NCBI GenBank assembly: GCA_021844945.1
Contig: JAKBSJ010000002.1
Coordinates: 164,965 to 228,964, forward strand
Source of the DNA: Thermoplasmata archaeon
GTDB taxonomy: Archaea; Thermoplasmatota; Thermoplasmata; Lutacidiplasmatales; UBA184
Direction: 5' to 3'
Length of the DNA: 64,000 bases
Part shown: in pieces, positions 8,876 to 17,669 of the stretch
How the letters are laid out: each line of letters starts with the position of its first letter
How positions within the stretch are numbered: the stretch's first letter is position 1
Notes under the pieces: model-generated
The model's database searches: none
What the model was told of the DNA's origin: nothing
The model's input: the letters and a program-made list of their open reading frames with translations, nothing else
Made by a program: the position numbers and the translations under genes

Positions 8876-9214
8876 ATGGGGCACATGGCGGACAGATTGA
8901 ACGAGTTCCACGCGTTGGTCGGCCAACTGGAGAAGGAGTATCCCAACGAGATCCAAGGGTTCCTCTCCTTCATGAAGAAGGCGGAGGGTGGTCCTGCTCT
9001 TTCGGCGAAAGAGAAGGAGATCATCAGCGTGGCCCTTTCGGTAGCGGCCCAGTGCGAGTGGTGCATTGCGTTCCACGTATCGGCAGCGGTGTCGGCCGGC
9101 GCGACCCGGGGCGAGCTGATGGAAGCGGGGTTTGTCGCGGTCGTGATGCATGGGGGGCCGGCGCTGATGTACCTCGGCCCGCTGGTCGAGGCGGTGAACG
9201 AGTTCGCCCGGTAA
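8876..9214 (+). CDS. AhpD-like carboxymuconolactone decarboxylase family protein
   Basis: The 112-residue protein is an all-helical CMD/AhpD domain. The redox pair Cys60-x2-Cys63 and the following His67 sit in QCEWCIAFHV, the usual peroxidase-type active site. N- and C-terminal helices (FLSFMKKAEGG, LGPLVEAVNEFA) fit the family, which forms trimers or hexamers. The start has GGGGGTG upstream. It probably acts in peroxide or thiol chemistry; the electron donor is unknown. It follows the Cys-rich small protein closely on the same strand. Confidence 0.9.
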   Translation: MGHMADRLNEFHALVGQLEKEYPNEIQGFLSFMKKAEGGPALSAKEKEIISVALSVAAQCEWCIAFHVSAAVSAGATRGELMEAGFVAVVMHGGPALMYLGPLVEAVNEFAR

Positions 9215-9434
9215 TCCGTGATCGCGGCTCCGATTCCCTTCCGAACGTCGACCGCAACGCGCTGACTCGAGCCCTGTGGCCAGCGAACTGATCCCGAGAG
9301 CTGCCCATCGGTTCCTGAGCCGGGAGGCGTCGGAGCTGCGACAACCTTTCTCGTCGGCTCGCAAGCGGGATTGATCGCTAAGTGCCCGACCCGATCCGCT
9401 GCCTCAAGTCTCGCTACCAACGCCTCCGCCGCTC

Positions 9435-9740
9435 GGTGTGGCCAAGCCCGGGGCGTTCGAGAGTTTCCTCCCGGGGACGCACCCATCCTCGCCTGGGCGT
9501 AGGAAAGTCCGGTCGATCGGAAAGGTTAGTTCGGACAGGACGGCGATCGGCGGGATTGCTCCGTCGGGCTCTGGGGGGGATCCGAGGGCCGCGATGGTGA
9601 CCCACGGGTAAACCCGATCCGCCCGAGGTCGGGTGCGGCGCATAGCCTGCACTTATCTGGTTCTCCTCTTCCGTTGCGATCAGTGGCCAGCGACCCGTAC
9701 CCGCGAACAGGGAACATCGGTTGAGGTCGATCCGGCGATC
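9435..9740 (+). ncRNA. Structured RNA candidate with RNase P-like elements
   Basis: This gene-free GC-rich stretch contains AGGAAAGTCCGG at about 9500-9511, which matches the CR-I/P4 core element of RNase P RNA. About 80 bases further on is GATGGTGACCC with ACGGGTAAACCC (9592-9615), resembling the GGUAA-type block, and then GCATAGCC. Before CR-I a GCCCGGG / CCTGGGC stem could be P3. A convincing CR-V (ACAGAAN-GGCTTA) is not found; the best downstream candidate is ATCGGTTG near 9716, which can pair only partly with CR-I. The assignment is tentative, and the ends are approximate. Confidence 0.33.
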
Positions 9741-10146
9741 TCGGACGCCGACGACTTGTGGTACGTCCTCCGCAATCGGGGGAGCGCCTGCGCCCTCATC
9801 CGGGATCTGGCCCGCGTCGGGGAGAGTGAGTAGCGGGTCAGAGCAACTCCGGTTCGTAGTCAGCTCCGCGTGACGGAACATCTACATGCTCAGCGGGCAA
9901 TACTTGTTTGCTCGGGAGGAGCCCCAGCAGGACGCTCGCGGAGCGTTGCGACCGTTCTTCGGTCGAGCCACTCTTCGCGACATGTCCACCGTGCGGGGGA
10001 AACCGGCTGTAGCCGCCTCCCGGGTAACCAGAGCCTGACAAGTTTTGCACTCCTCTCGCTCCGGGCGGTCCACGGGATCCGCGGCGTCAAATGAGATGGA
10101 CGAGCGGTTCTTACCCGCAGAAGGGCCCTATCCAAAGCGAAGTACG
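9741..10146. other. Gene-free stretch before dps
   Basis: Open frames here are short, lack ribosome binding sites and do not read like protein. A GGTAACCAGAGCC segment near 10023 and GGGGGAAACCGGCTG near 9995 are GC-rich and could be part of a longer RNA from the preceding candidate, but I cannot support that. Two in-frame ATGs at 10091-10098 would extend dps upstream. Confidence 0.3.
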
Positions 10147-10725
10147 ATGCCGCGAACTCGGTCCGCATCGGTGATTCCTCACCTGGCGCGAGAACAGGCC
10201 AACGCAGTGGTGCTCTACCTCCAGTACAAGGGTTACCATTGGAACGTGGCCGGGCCCTTGTTCCGAGAGCTCCACTTGCTGTTCGATGAGCACGCCGGGA
10301 AAGTGCTGAGCACCATAGATCCTCTCGCCGAGCGACAGCGGATGCTCGGATTCGCCGCCGCGTACCGCTGGGTGGATCTCCACGCAGCCTCGAGCCTCCC
10401 GAAGGAAGAGGATTTGCCCCGCAGCCCTCGCGAGATGGTGGAGCGGCTCCTGGTCGCCCACCGAATCGTCATCGAAGGAATGCACGAGGGCTTCAAGAGC
10501 GCCGAGTCCGACTCGGATCCGGGAAGTGCGGACCTCTTCGCCCGGATGGTCCAGGAACACCAGAATATGGAGTGGTTCCTCCGTGAATTGGCCAGCGATG
10601 CCCCGTCCCTGCGGGAGGAGCCGCAGACGGTACGGGCTCCCATGGGAGCCGCCGACGTTCTCGTGACCCGGGTCACGCCACCCCACGTGCCCTCTCCGAT
10701 CCCCGGGCCCAACTCGGGCTCCTGA
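10147..10725 (+). CDS. dps: Dps-family ferritin-like protein
   Basis: A DNA-binding or mini-ferritin Dps protein that oxidises Fe(II), usually with peroxide, and stores the iron in a 12-mer shell. The signature YLQYKGYHWNVAGPLFRELHLLFDEH is typical (shown here in words: His31 and His43 in this stretch, then Asp58 and Glu62). The spacing 12-15-4 equals that of the E. coli Dps ferroxidase ligands. The last 30 residues are a Pro/Val-rich tail beyond the fold. I use ATG 10147 (192 residues); ATG 10096 would add 17. Nearby genes for an AhpD-like protein fit an oxidative-stress role. Confidence 0.9.
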   Translation: MPRTRSASVIPHLAREQANAVVLYLQYKGYHWNVAGPLFRELHLLFDEHAGKVLSTIDPLAERQRMLGFAAAYRWVDLHAASSLPKEEDLPRSPREMVERLLVAHRIVIEGMHEGFKSAESDSDPGSADLFARMVQEHQNMEWFLRELASDAPSLREEPQTVRAPMGAADVLVTRVTPPHVPSPIPGPNSGS

Positions 10726-10921
10726 GGGTTCGCGACGAACGCGGCGCACCCCATCGCGCTCGCTTCGGCCCGTTGGTCCCGTAGGGCGCGAGTCCGCGCG
10801 ATCGTGGGTAGTGACGGAAAAGGGCAACGAGGCTTCACCCCCCACCCTATCCGCCGATCCCGCGGGATCGATGGGGCTGTCCCCCGACGAAGCGGCCCGG
10901 TTTCGAAGCTCTGGTCCCGGG

Positions 10922-12127
10922 TTACGATTGCACGCCCGGGACGGTTTCAGCCGTTTCGGGACGGGCGGGATCGTTCTTCGTGCCCGTACCGAACGCCGAC
11001 AAGAGGGGAACGATCGTCGGTAGCTCGGTGGGAGGCCGGTACTCCGACGGGGGCTGGCCGGAAATGCGAACGACCTTCTCGGCGACGCTCCTACAGTATC
11101 CGCACTCCGAGCACGTGCGATGCTCGCAGTCGGTCATGGCGATCCGCTTGAGGAAGCCGGAGGGGAACGCATCGTTGTCGATCGTGACATCACGAAGGCG
11201 GCCGAATGCTTCGCGCAGGGGCTCCACGATCTCCGGAGACACTCCTCGGTCGGACAGGATCGAGAGGGCCCGGGACGGGCCCTTGATCTGGACGAAGCTC
11301 AGGATGTCGAGAAGGTTCCCGTGATAGCGACGTTCGGTGTACGCGCGTGCCACCTGCACGAGCCAGTCGGTCGGCCGGTTGCGGCCGGAGATCTTGAAGC
11401 GATGGACCCCCGCCTCCTCGTAGAGCGCGAGATCCTCAGGACGAACCCAGATCGACGAGATGAGCTTCTCGGGGTCGCGCACGACCTCGAGACCGCACTC
11501 GAGGAGGGGGAACTCGAACCAAAGACGATTGCCGCCGGGCTGGGAGCACAGCGAGCTCGTGTTGAGATGGTGGGCCCGAAATGGGCACTCGCGGATGCAC
11601 GTCTGGTTGGTGAGGATCTCGACCCGGGCCCCCGTCCGGACCAGCCCCCGGATGAGCGGGAAGTTCCGGTTTCCCTCCTCGAGGATGATGGTGTCGGCGC
11701 CGAGTCTCATGTAGTACTCCGCCTGGCTGACGGACCGAATCCGGGCAAAGGAGGAGACCGAGAGCGGGACCTCGGGGTACGCGCGATGGACCGCTTCCAG
11801 GAGAGCGGGGATCGCGATGACGAACCCGTCGACGCCGAGGTCGAGGAACTCCGCGACCTCGTTCAGGAAGCGGTCCAGGAAACCGGGCCCATACTCCTTG
11901 AGCCCGAGGTCGTTGCTGTTGAGCGTCGCGTAGAACTCCCTTCCGGTCCGATGCACCGCTCGAAGGTGGCGGCGGAACCCTTCCGGATCCATCTTGGGGA
12001 GGATGTAGGGCGGTCGACCTCCTCCCGTGAGAGACACTGGGAACCCCCCGAAGAAAGTGCGAACGGGGAGATCAGAGACGCGGCCGGGGAGAGCATCATC
12101 CAGATTGGACGCCAGCACGAGTTCCAT
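10922..12127 (-). CDS. U32 peptidase family protein
   Basis: The 401-residue protein has the TIM-barrel U32 fold, including LNSNDLG, the segment LSVSSFARIRS, and the cluster motif NQTCIRECPFRAHH. A second cysteine group near the C-terminus, CEHRTCSECGYC, could complete an iron-sulfur site. Several U32 members (TrhP, RlhA, UbiU/V) are RNA or quinone hydroxylation factors that bind 4Fe-4S rather than proteases, so protease activity should not be assumed. Start chosen at MELVLASN, the usual family start; in-frame ATG at 12154 and GTG at 12172 are alternatives. It is divergent from the chorismate-mutase-like gene. Confidence 0.85.
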   Translation of the reverse strand: MELVLASNLDDALPGRVSDLPVRTFFGGFPVSLTGGGRPPYILPKMDPEGFRRHLRAVHRTGREFYATLNSNDLGLKEYGPGFLDRFLNEVAEFLDLGVDGFVIAIPALLEAVHRAYPEVPLSVSSFARIRSVSQAEYYMRLGADTIILEEGNRNFPLIRGLVRTGARVEILTNQTCIRECPFRAHHLNTSSLCSQPGGNRLWFEFPLLECGLEVVRDPEKLISSIWVRPEDLALYEEAGVHRFKISGRNRPTDWLVQVARAYTERRYHGNLLDILSFVQIKGPSRALSILSDRGVSPEIVEPLREAFGRLRDVTIDNDAFPSGFLKRIAMTDCEHRTCSECGYCRSVAEKVVRISGQPPSEYRPPTELPTIVPLLSAFGTGTKNDPARPETAETVPGVQS

Positions 12128-12217
12128 GAGCCCCGGAAGGAGGCCGCGCGGCATGTCACCCTGACCCCGCACCGGTGCGGGATAATCGGCTTGGGCCGTC
12201 GATTCCTCTCTGTCTCC

Positions 12218-12622
12218 ATGACGGCTCCAGTTCCCTCACCGGTGTCGCTTGATCGAGTGCGGAACGAGATCGAGAGCGTCGATCGGTCGATCGTGCTCCT
12301 CCTCGCGGCGCGGCTGGACGCGGCTCGACGAGCGCTCTCCCTGCGCGCCCCGTCCGAGCGCCGCGTGACGGACCCGGGTCAGGAGCGGCGGGTGTTGAGC
12401 CGCGCGCAGGTATGGGCCCAAGACCTTGACCTCCCGGTCCCGCTGGTCGAAGGGCTCTTTCGCGCCCTGATCGAGGAGGGAAAGGCTCGCTACGAGGATC
12501 GAACGCGGGCCGCGCCGGAACCGGGCTTCGTTACCGTCCTAGTGGACGCGCCCGAGCCATGCTCCGTCGCGCTAGGGGATGCCGAAAATCCGGAGCCTCT
12601 CCCCGTACCGGGTTCCCGCTAG
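12218..12622 (+). CDS. Chorismate mutase-like (AroQ) protein
   Basis: The 134-residue protein carries an AroQ-type helical domain. LDRVRNEIESVDRSIVLLLAARLDAA matches helix 1 with the first catalytic arginine, followed by an RRVTDPGQERRVL segment like the DPxRE block and a third helix FRALIEEGKARYE. The usual lysine after helix 1 is not evident, and the DPxRE arginine seems replaced by Gln, so activity is uncertain. About 35 extra residues follow the domain. No other shikimate-pathway gene is near. Its end overlaps the convergent HTH gene by 51 bases. Confidence 0.75.
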   Translation: MTAPVPSPVSLDRVRNEIESVDRSIVLLLAARLDAARRALSLRAPSERRVTDPGQERRVLSRAQVWAQDLDLPVPLVEGLFRALIEEGKARYEDRTRAAPEPGFVTVLVDAPEPCSVALGDAENPEPLPVPGSR

Positions 12623-13321
12623 CTTCGCGGTCGCTCTTCGTAGGATCTCCAGCGCCGACGATCGCCCGGTTCCTAGTGCCCGGGCCACGTCTCCGAGCGA
12701 CGCCCGGCGCGGGTAGTCAAAATAACCCTGCTCGTAGGCAACCTTCAGCGCCCGATCCTGGCGGGCGGTGAGGGCCGTTGCGGACGGCGAGAGCTTCGGG
12801 CGAGCTATTGCAACCCGCCCGCGCGCGCCTTCGGGCACGTCGCGGAGGAACGTCGGGATCCGCGCCCCTCGCGGCAGGATCACGCTCCATCGACCCTCTT
12901 CCTCGTAGGAGAGCAAAGGGCACGACGCACAGATCCCACCGGCCCGGTAGGTGGCGATGCATATCGGCGGCGCCGGCTCGCTCAGCCGCAGGAGCACACG
13001 GCCAGGGTCCAGTCGGGCTACCGCGAGATTTCGATAGCGGAGCCGTCGGCGCAGCGCGATCAAGAGGCGGTCCACCCGCTCCTCCGCGACCCGGACGTCC
13101 AGCCACCGCACGAGTCGACGGGGTCCGGACTCGGTCAACCGGCAGGCTACGAGGCGGGGTTCCGCGCCTTCCCGCTGGAAGAGGGCGGACAAGGAGCGGT
13201 CCTCTCGTCGATAATCCAGGCGTACCTCGAGCAGTGGGGGAACGTCGGACGTGGCGGAGACGCTTTTCGCGTTCCGAAGGGCCCGAACGACCGGGCGAGG
13301 ACGGTTGCGGGCCGCGCACAT
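12572..13321 (-). CDS. Bacterio-opsin activator-type HTH_10 regulator
   Basis: The 249-residue protein ends in the archaeal HTH_10 (Bat-type) domain: LTARQDRALKVAYEQGYFDYPR, then SLGDVARALGTGRSSALEILRR. The first 180 residues are an unrecognised alpha/beta region with a CIATYRAGGICASCPLL segment carrying three cysteines that could bind metal. Such proteins are transcription factors found almost only in archaea. Targets are not known. The start at 13321 is GTG or ATG-like without a clear ribosome site, so a later start is possible. Confidence 0.83.
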   Translation of the reverse strand: MCAARNRPRPVVRALRNAKSVSATSDVPPLLEVRLDYRREDRSLSALFQREGAEPRLVACRLTESGPRRLVRWLDVRVAEERVDRLLIALRRRLRYRNLAVARLDPGRVLLRLSEPAPPICIATYRAGGICASCPLLSYEEEGRWSVILPRGARIPTFLRDVPEGARGRVAIARPKLSPSATALTARQDRALKVAYEQGYFDYPRRASLGDVARALGTGRSSALEILRRATAKLAGTRYGERLRIFGIP

Positions 13322-13644
13322 GTTCGGATCGGCGTTCGAGCTCGCACGAGGCTATGAACGTGTCGTCAGCGTGGATCGCTTTCGGCCCGGGAGGCTCCCG
13401 GCGCCGGGAATGCTCTCCGCAAGAGCCGCGATCGTCGGCAAGTCGAAGGCGCGGAGCGCGCGGTCGATCCGCGATCGGGAAAGGGTCGCTCGGTATAGAT
13501 CGGATCGGGCACAGGGCAATCCATCCGGATCGCCCACAGAGCCACGTGAGGAGCAGGGTCGAGTTCGTGAAGTCGGGTTGAGCAAGCGGCGATGAATCCC
13601 GAGGGAAGATTGATCCCCGCCCTTCATGGGCAGGAAGGAACGAT
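13322..13644. other. Intergenic region upstream of hsp20
   Basis: No convincing gene in these 320 bases. A GGTATAGAT element near 13490 resembles a TATA box but is about 150 bases from the hsp20 start, so either the message has a long leader or another promoter is used. CAGGAAGGAACGAT directly before 13645 provides the hsp20 ribosome binding site. Confidence 0.4.
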
Positions 13645-14133
13645 ATGGCAGAGAAGCGAACGGCACGTGCCCCGCCGCGTCAATTGGCGATCCCACGGAC
13701 GACGACGAGCCTCGAAGAATACGTCGACCGGGCTCTCGAGAACCTGAGGAGCGAAGTGCTCTTCGAGTTCCCGAGATACGACCTGTTCGAGAGCGGACCG
13801 CAGGGCCGCTGGCTGGTCGCTCCCACGGACGTAGTGGACAAGGGGGACCTCTACGAGGTCCGGGCGGATCTTCCCGGCGTTCGCAAGGAAAACATCGAAG
13901 TTTCCCTTGTGGGGCGAACCTTGCAGGTAGAGGGGAAGGAGATGCAGGAGAAGGAAGAGAAGGGCAAGAACTACGTCACTCGCGAACGCGCCTACGGCGG
14001 CTTCTCCCGAAGCGTCCTCCTCCCCGAAGACGTCGTTTCGGACAAGATCTCGGCGAAGTACGAGGACGGCGTATTGACCGTCACTGTGCCCAAGGCCCAT
14101 CCCGAGCCCACGCGGAAGATCCCGGTGGCCTAG
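13645..14133 (+). CDS. hsp20: Hsp20 / alpha-crystallin small heat shock protein
   Basis: This 162-residue chaperone should hold unfolded proteins in large oligomers without ATP. The alpha-crystallin domain runs from about residue 60 (VVDKGDLYEVRADLPGV) to 152 and includes KENIEVSLVGRTLQVEGKE, the GGFSRSVLLPEDV turn and the hallmark EDGVLTVTVPK. A variable N-terminal arm of about 55 residues and a short C-terminal IPV tail (the IxI/V-type docking motif) are both present. AGGAAGG supports the start. It is the only heat-shock gene in view. Confidence 0.95.
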   Translation: MAEKRTARAPPRQLAIPRTTTSLEEYVDRALENLRSEVLFEFPRYDLFESGPQGRWLVAPTDVVDKGDLYEVRADLPGVRKENIEVSLVGRTLQVEGKEMQEKEEKGKNYVTRERAYGGFSRSVLLPEDVVSDKISAKYEDGVLTVTVPKAHPEPTRKIPVA

Positions 14134-14282
14134 GAATACACCGCCTCCTTCCGAGCGCACCGACCGGGGTGATCGACGGCGCCCGCACCCCGGCCCCCGC
14201 GAGGGGCTTACCCCCTGCCATGTCGCCGCTCGGCCGGAAGAGGTGGCGAAATCGTGGCCGGCCGAAGTCGACACGCGCCCTC

Positions 14283-15042
14283 TCACGTCGCGGCCCTCCG
14301 GGCCATCGCCATGAGCTGCGAGGGCACCGTAATCCCGTGCCGAAGAGCCAGCGCCACGATGTGCTTGCAGGGGAGGCGCTGCGCCCGACGTCCCGGTAAT
14401 GGTGTCCGAGCCCAGCGTGCGGTCCAGGCAGGACATTCGCATTGCATTGGATCGAGCTGGACACGGTACCTGCCGTTCGCGATCCAACGCCCGTCCCGTT
14501 CTTCAAGCCGAACGCTCCTCGCCCGTTCCATTACTCGTTCCACGGCCTGCTCCCGGAGTTCCTCCCGCTCCGCCGCCCGATGGAGACCCGCGTCGAGCGC
14601 CCGGGCGACGGCCAAGTTGAGTTCGTGGTCGTCCGACACCGCAGGCTCCACGCGAAGCCACTCGAATTGATCGATCAGAGGTTTCATCCGATGGGCCGCG
14701 CGCGTGGCTCGTCGGTATGCGAGAGGTTCCTCCTCCGCGAGAACGCGGGCGGTAGCGGACCTCGGAACGCGAATTCGAAGTCGCCGGCATCTCTCGCGCA
14801 ATGCCGCGATCAACCCCTTGCGAACCGCCGCGAGCTCGGCGGCGATGAGTGTCCGTTCTTGTGAGTGCGTCGCCGTGCCGATCGGCCCGGGTCCGGAGGG
14901 AGTCGTCAGCCGCCAACCAATGCCGGATGTGTGAGTTCTTTTCTCCAGCACGGCGGCAACGGCCAGACGGCACTCTTTCGTGGGCCGAGCCTTCGTCCAC
15001 GAGCGCGTCGACGCGGCCCCGCGCAGCACGGATTCCCCTCAC
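14283..15042 (-). CDS. RNase H-like protein with SWIM zinc finger, apparently frameshifted
   Basis: The main frame (14283 to about 14980) encodes an RNase HI-like stretch (TSGIGWRL, then ERTLIAAELAAVRKGL with the acidic glutamate) and a C-terminal SWIM finger with CxC near CECPAW and CxH in LPCKHIVAL. The first strand and its aspartate are missing in this frame but are found one frame over: GTG at 15042 begins VRGIRAARGRVDALVDEGSAH, where DEGS matches the RNase H strand-1 aspartate. That GTG overlaps the upstream stop as GTGA. The switch falls near the TTT at 14976-14978. It is either a true inactivating indel or a sequencing error. Confidence 0.65.
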
Positions 15043-15896
15043 GTCGGTTTGTGTACGGGTAGGAAGGAAAGGAACCACTCCCGGGCCCGGCGAGAAACCT
15101 CCTCGAGCGCGCCGGGCTCTTCGAAGAGGTGCGTCGCGCCCGGGATCACGATCAGCTTCTTCGCACCGACGAGCTTCCGATAGGTGGCCTCGTTGAGCCT
15201 TCGGATCTCGGGATCGCGTCCCCCTACCAGAAGTAGCGTGGGGGAACGGATTTCCCGCGCCCTCGCATCGGCGAGATCGCTCCGGGCCCCTCGCAGCACC
15301 ACCGCACGCACGGCGTCGGGCCGCGAAGCCGCAGCGATGAGGGCCGCGGCCCCGCCGGTGCTCGCGCCGTAGAGGCCCAACGGGGTCCCTCGGGTCTCGC
15401 TCCACTGGGCAACCCAGTCGATGACCTCGACGAGGCGACCGGAGAGCCGGGGGATATCGAATCGAAACTCGCCGGTCCTCAGATCCCTCCGTTCCTCCTC
15501 CGGAGTCAATAGGTCAAAGAGAAGGGTCGCGATTCCCGAGGTTTGCAGCTCGGCGGCGACCCAACGATTCCGAGGGCTCTTTCGACTGCTGCCGCTCCCG
15601 TGGGCAAATACGACGACCCCCAAGGATCCCAAGGGTAGCGCGAGGTCGCCACGGATCTCCCCCCGCCCGAGTGGGATCGCGACCTCCTGGGTCTTCGGCA
15701 AGCTTTCGACGGTACCGTCGCCCGGAAGGGCTCGAGATGGGGGGCGGGGTGGGACGGGGTGGGTGGGTTCGGCCACCGCATACCCTGCGCGAGGGTCGGT
15801 GGCACGATCCTCGAGTGCTCGGGAGGCGGCTACGGCCGGTTCCCTCCTCGCGGCGGGCGTGTCGCGGCGACGTCCGGAAGGCGGGTCGTAGCGCAT
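15039..15896 (-). CDS. Dienelactone hydrolase-like alpha/beta hydrolase
   Basis: The core from residue 65 onward is an alpha/beta hydrolase of the dienelactone-hydrolase type. It has the oxyanion strand VVVFAHGSGSSRKSPRN, nucleophile Ser in GLYGASTGGAAAL, acid in LLLVGGRDPEI and histidine in GATHLFEEPG. This group is often linked to a phosphoribosyltransferase-like domain, which is absent here. The first 60 residues are Arg/Pro-rich and not conserved in style, so the real start may be later, near the VESLPKTQEVAIPL segment. Its stop overlaps the RNase H-SWIM start by four bases, indicating one operon. Confidence 0.82.
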   Translation of the reverse strand: MRYDPPSGRRRDTPAARREPAVAASRALEDRATDPRAGYAVAEPTHPVPPRPPSRALPGDGTVESLPKTQEVAIPLGRGEIRGDLALPLGSLGVVVFAHGSGSSRKSPRNRWVAAELQTSGIATLLFDLLTPEEERRDLRTGEFRFDIPRLSGRLVEVIDWVAQWSETRGTPLGLYGASTGGAAALIAAASRPDAVRAVVLRGARSDLADARAREIRSPTLLLVGGRDPEIRRLNEATYRKLVGAKKLIVIPGATHLFEEPGALEEVSRRAREWFLSFLPVHKPT

Positions 15897-16091
15897 ACGC
15901 GATCGTCCTGCCGAGGTCCCCCCGGCAGGGGGGTAGTGGTCGCCCGAGAATGTAGGGCGTAGGTCAGCTCGATTTCACGCCCCCGCGGGGCCGCCGCGAC
16001 CGCCGAGCGTCGAAGGTGGCTCTTTCATCCTCCCGTTGCGTTGGAATCCACTGTCGGGCCCGCGCCGTACGCCGGCGCGAAGGAGGGCAGC

Positions 16092-17573
16092 GTGACGAAG
16101 CCGATCTTCACGGAAACAGTGGACCTTCCGGAACGCCTTCCGATCGCAACCTCCCTCGCCCTGGCCACAGCCTTCCGCACGTACTACCTGGCTCTGCAGA
16201 GGACCGGCTCCTCTGCATTGACCTTCCGGACCTGGCGAGACGAGGCGAGCGGGCGTAGCGAGTACTACTGGTCCGTACCCACCGCAGCGACGGAGTCCTC
16301 CTCCGAGACGTCCGCAAACTTTCACGTGATCATCACGCCCGAGGACCTGCGCATCCGGGTCGCCTCCGAGCAACCCGTGGACGAGGTAGCGCGAAAGGCG
16401 CTGCAAAGGACCGTCGACGATATTCGAGAGTTCGTTACCGGATTCCTGGAGTATGCCCAACGCGCCACCATCTACGCGGTCGTCCCCCCGTATCCGGAGT
16501 CCCCCGGGGAGGCGGGGAGGGGCTCCGGCAACAACGCGCTCCGACGGATATTCCTCGGAAATTCCACCAATCTCTTCCTGATCGCGATCTTGTTCACCTT
16601 CCCCGCGGTCTTCTTCATCGGCTACTATGCGCTCGTGCTCATCCTCGCTATCCAAGGCGTACTGCTGTACTTCTCGGACCACATCGCTCTGCGCATGGGG
16701 TCGGTCGAACTCTCCGCGGATCGACCCCGATGCACGGTCGTGGGCGTGGCGCGCCCGCTCCGGGACCCGCCCGCGGTACCGGTGCGAGCGCCCCGGGCGA
16801 CTCCCGCGCTACGCACCCGCATCCGGAATACGATGGTCGACTCCCTCCGGACCGGGAGCGATCCCGGCCCGGCCCTAGTCCGGGCGCTGCGCGATGAGCA
16901 CGTGGATTGTTCGGAGAAGGATGTCGAAGTCACGACCCGGGACGTCTATCACCTCGTCGAGGAGGAGGCCCGGCGCTTCGGGGTCCCGGTTCCGAAAGTC
17001 GTGGTCAGCGAATCTCCGATGGCGAACGCGGCGTCGGCCGGAGTCTCGCGCCGGCGCTCGGCGATGATGATCACGGCCGGATCCGTTCAGGATCTCTCAG
17101 ACGCCGAGCTCGGGGCAGTCATCGGCCACGAGTTCGGGCACATTCGGGGACGCGACCCGGTCCTCCTCTTTCTGGCGAGCGCCGTGCTCTACCTGGGCGC
17201 GCTCTTCCTATGGCCGTCGGTGCTCCTCTACCTCGGCCTTTGGTACTTCGTCCTGGTCTTCATCGCGATCTTCGTCGTCGGCAAGATCCTCGAGACCCGG
17301 GCCGACACGCTCGCGGCGAACGTACTCGATCGGCCGACCGACCTGAGCGCGGCGCTCACGCGCATCGGATACGAGGAGCTCTACGCCGAGCAGCGTTCCC
17401 CCAACGCGCGCGTGTTCTCCTGGTTCCTGCCGGATCCGCATCCTCCGATCTACTTCCGAGTCCGACGCCTCGCCTACATGGCGATGACCGGCCAGCGCGC
17501 CCGGCACCTTTTCCTCTACTCGGGCCGAGATTGCCTTCGCGGGTTCACCTCGGCACTGTTGGGTCGGGAGTAG
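16092..17573 (+). CDS. M48 family membrane metalloprotease
   Basis: This 493-residue protein is an HtpX/M48-type integral membrane zinc protease. Two helices lie near residues 160-198 (NLFLIAILFTFPAVFFIGYYA). The zinc motif HEFGH is at about 346-350, followed by two more membrane segments (LLFLASAVLYLGALFLWPSV, LWYFVLVFIAIFVVG) and the third ligand in ILETRAD. The N-terminal 150 residues form an extra domain of unknown role. I choose GTG 16092 because AAGGAGGG lies just upstream; an ATG at 16041 lacks such a site. It likely degrades or clips misfolded membrane proteins. Confidence 0.88.
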   Translation: MTKPIFTETVDLPERLPIATSLALATAFRTYYLALQRTGSSALTFRTWRDEASGRSEYYWSVPTAATESSSETSANFHVIITPEDLRIRVASEQPVDEVARKALQRTVDDIREFVTGFLEYAQRATIYAVVPPYPESPGEAGRGSGNNALRRIFLGNSTNLFLIAILFTFPAVFFIGYYALVLILAIQGVLLYFSDHIALRMGSVELSADRPRCTVVGVARPLRDPPAVPVRAPRATPALRTRIRNTMVDSLRTGSDPGPALVRALRDEHVDCSEKDVEVTTRDVYHLVEEEARRFGVPVPKVVVSESPMANAASAGVSRRRSAMMITAGSVQDLSDAELGAVIGHEFGHIRGRDPVLLFLASAVLYLGALFLWPSVLLYLGLWYFVLVFIAIFVVGKILETRADTLAANVLDRPTDLSAALTRIGYEELYAEQRSPNARVFSWFLPDPHPPIYFRVRRLAYMAMTGQRARHLFLYSGRDCLRGFTSALLGRE

Positions 17574-17669
17574 CCGGGCGGCCCGCGGAACGACGGAGCC
17601 GCCCTCGATCGCGTGCCCGTCTCGGGTGGAGAGAGGGCGATTTGTACTGGAACACCGGTGCGGCCTTCC

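Noticed and set aside
9990..10012. GGAAACCGGCTG as the RNase P CR-V element
   Set aside because: It is almost 500 bases from CR-I and pairs imperfectly; too far for a normal archaeal RNase P RNA.
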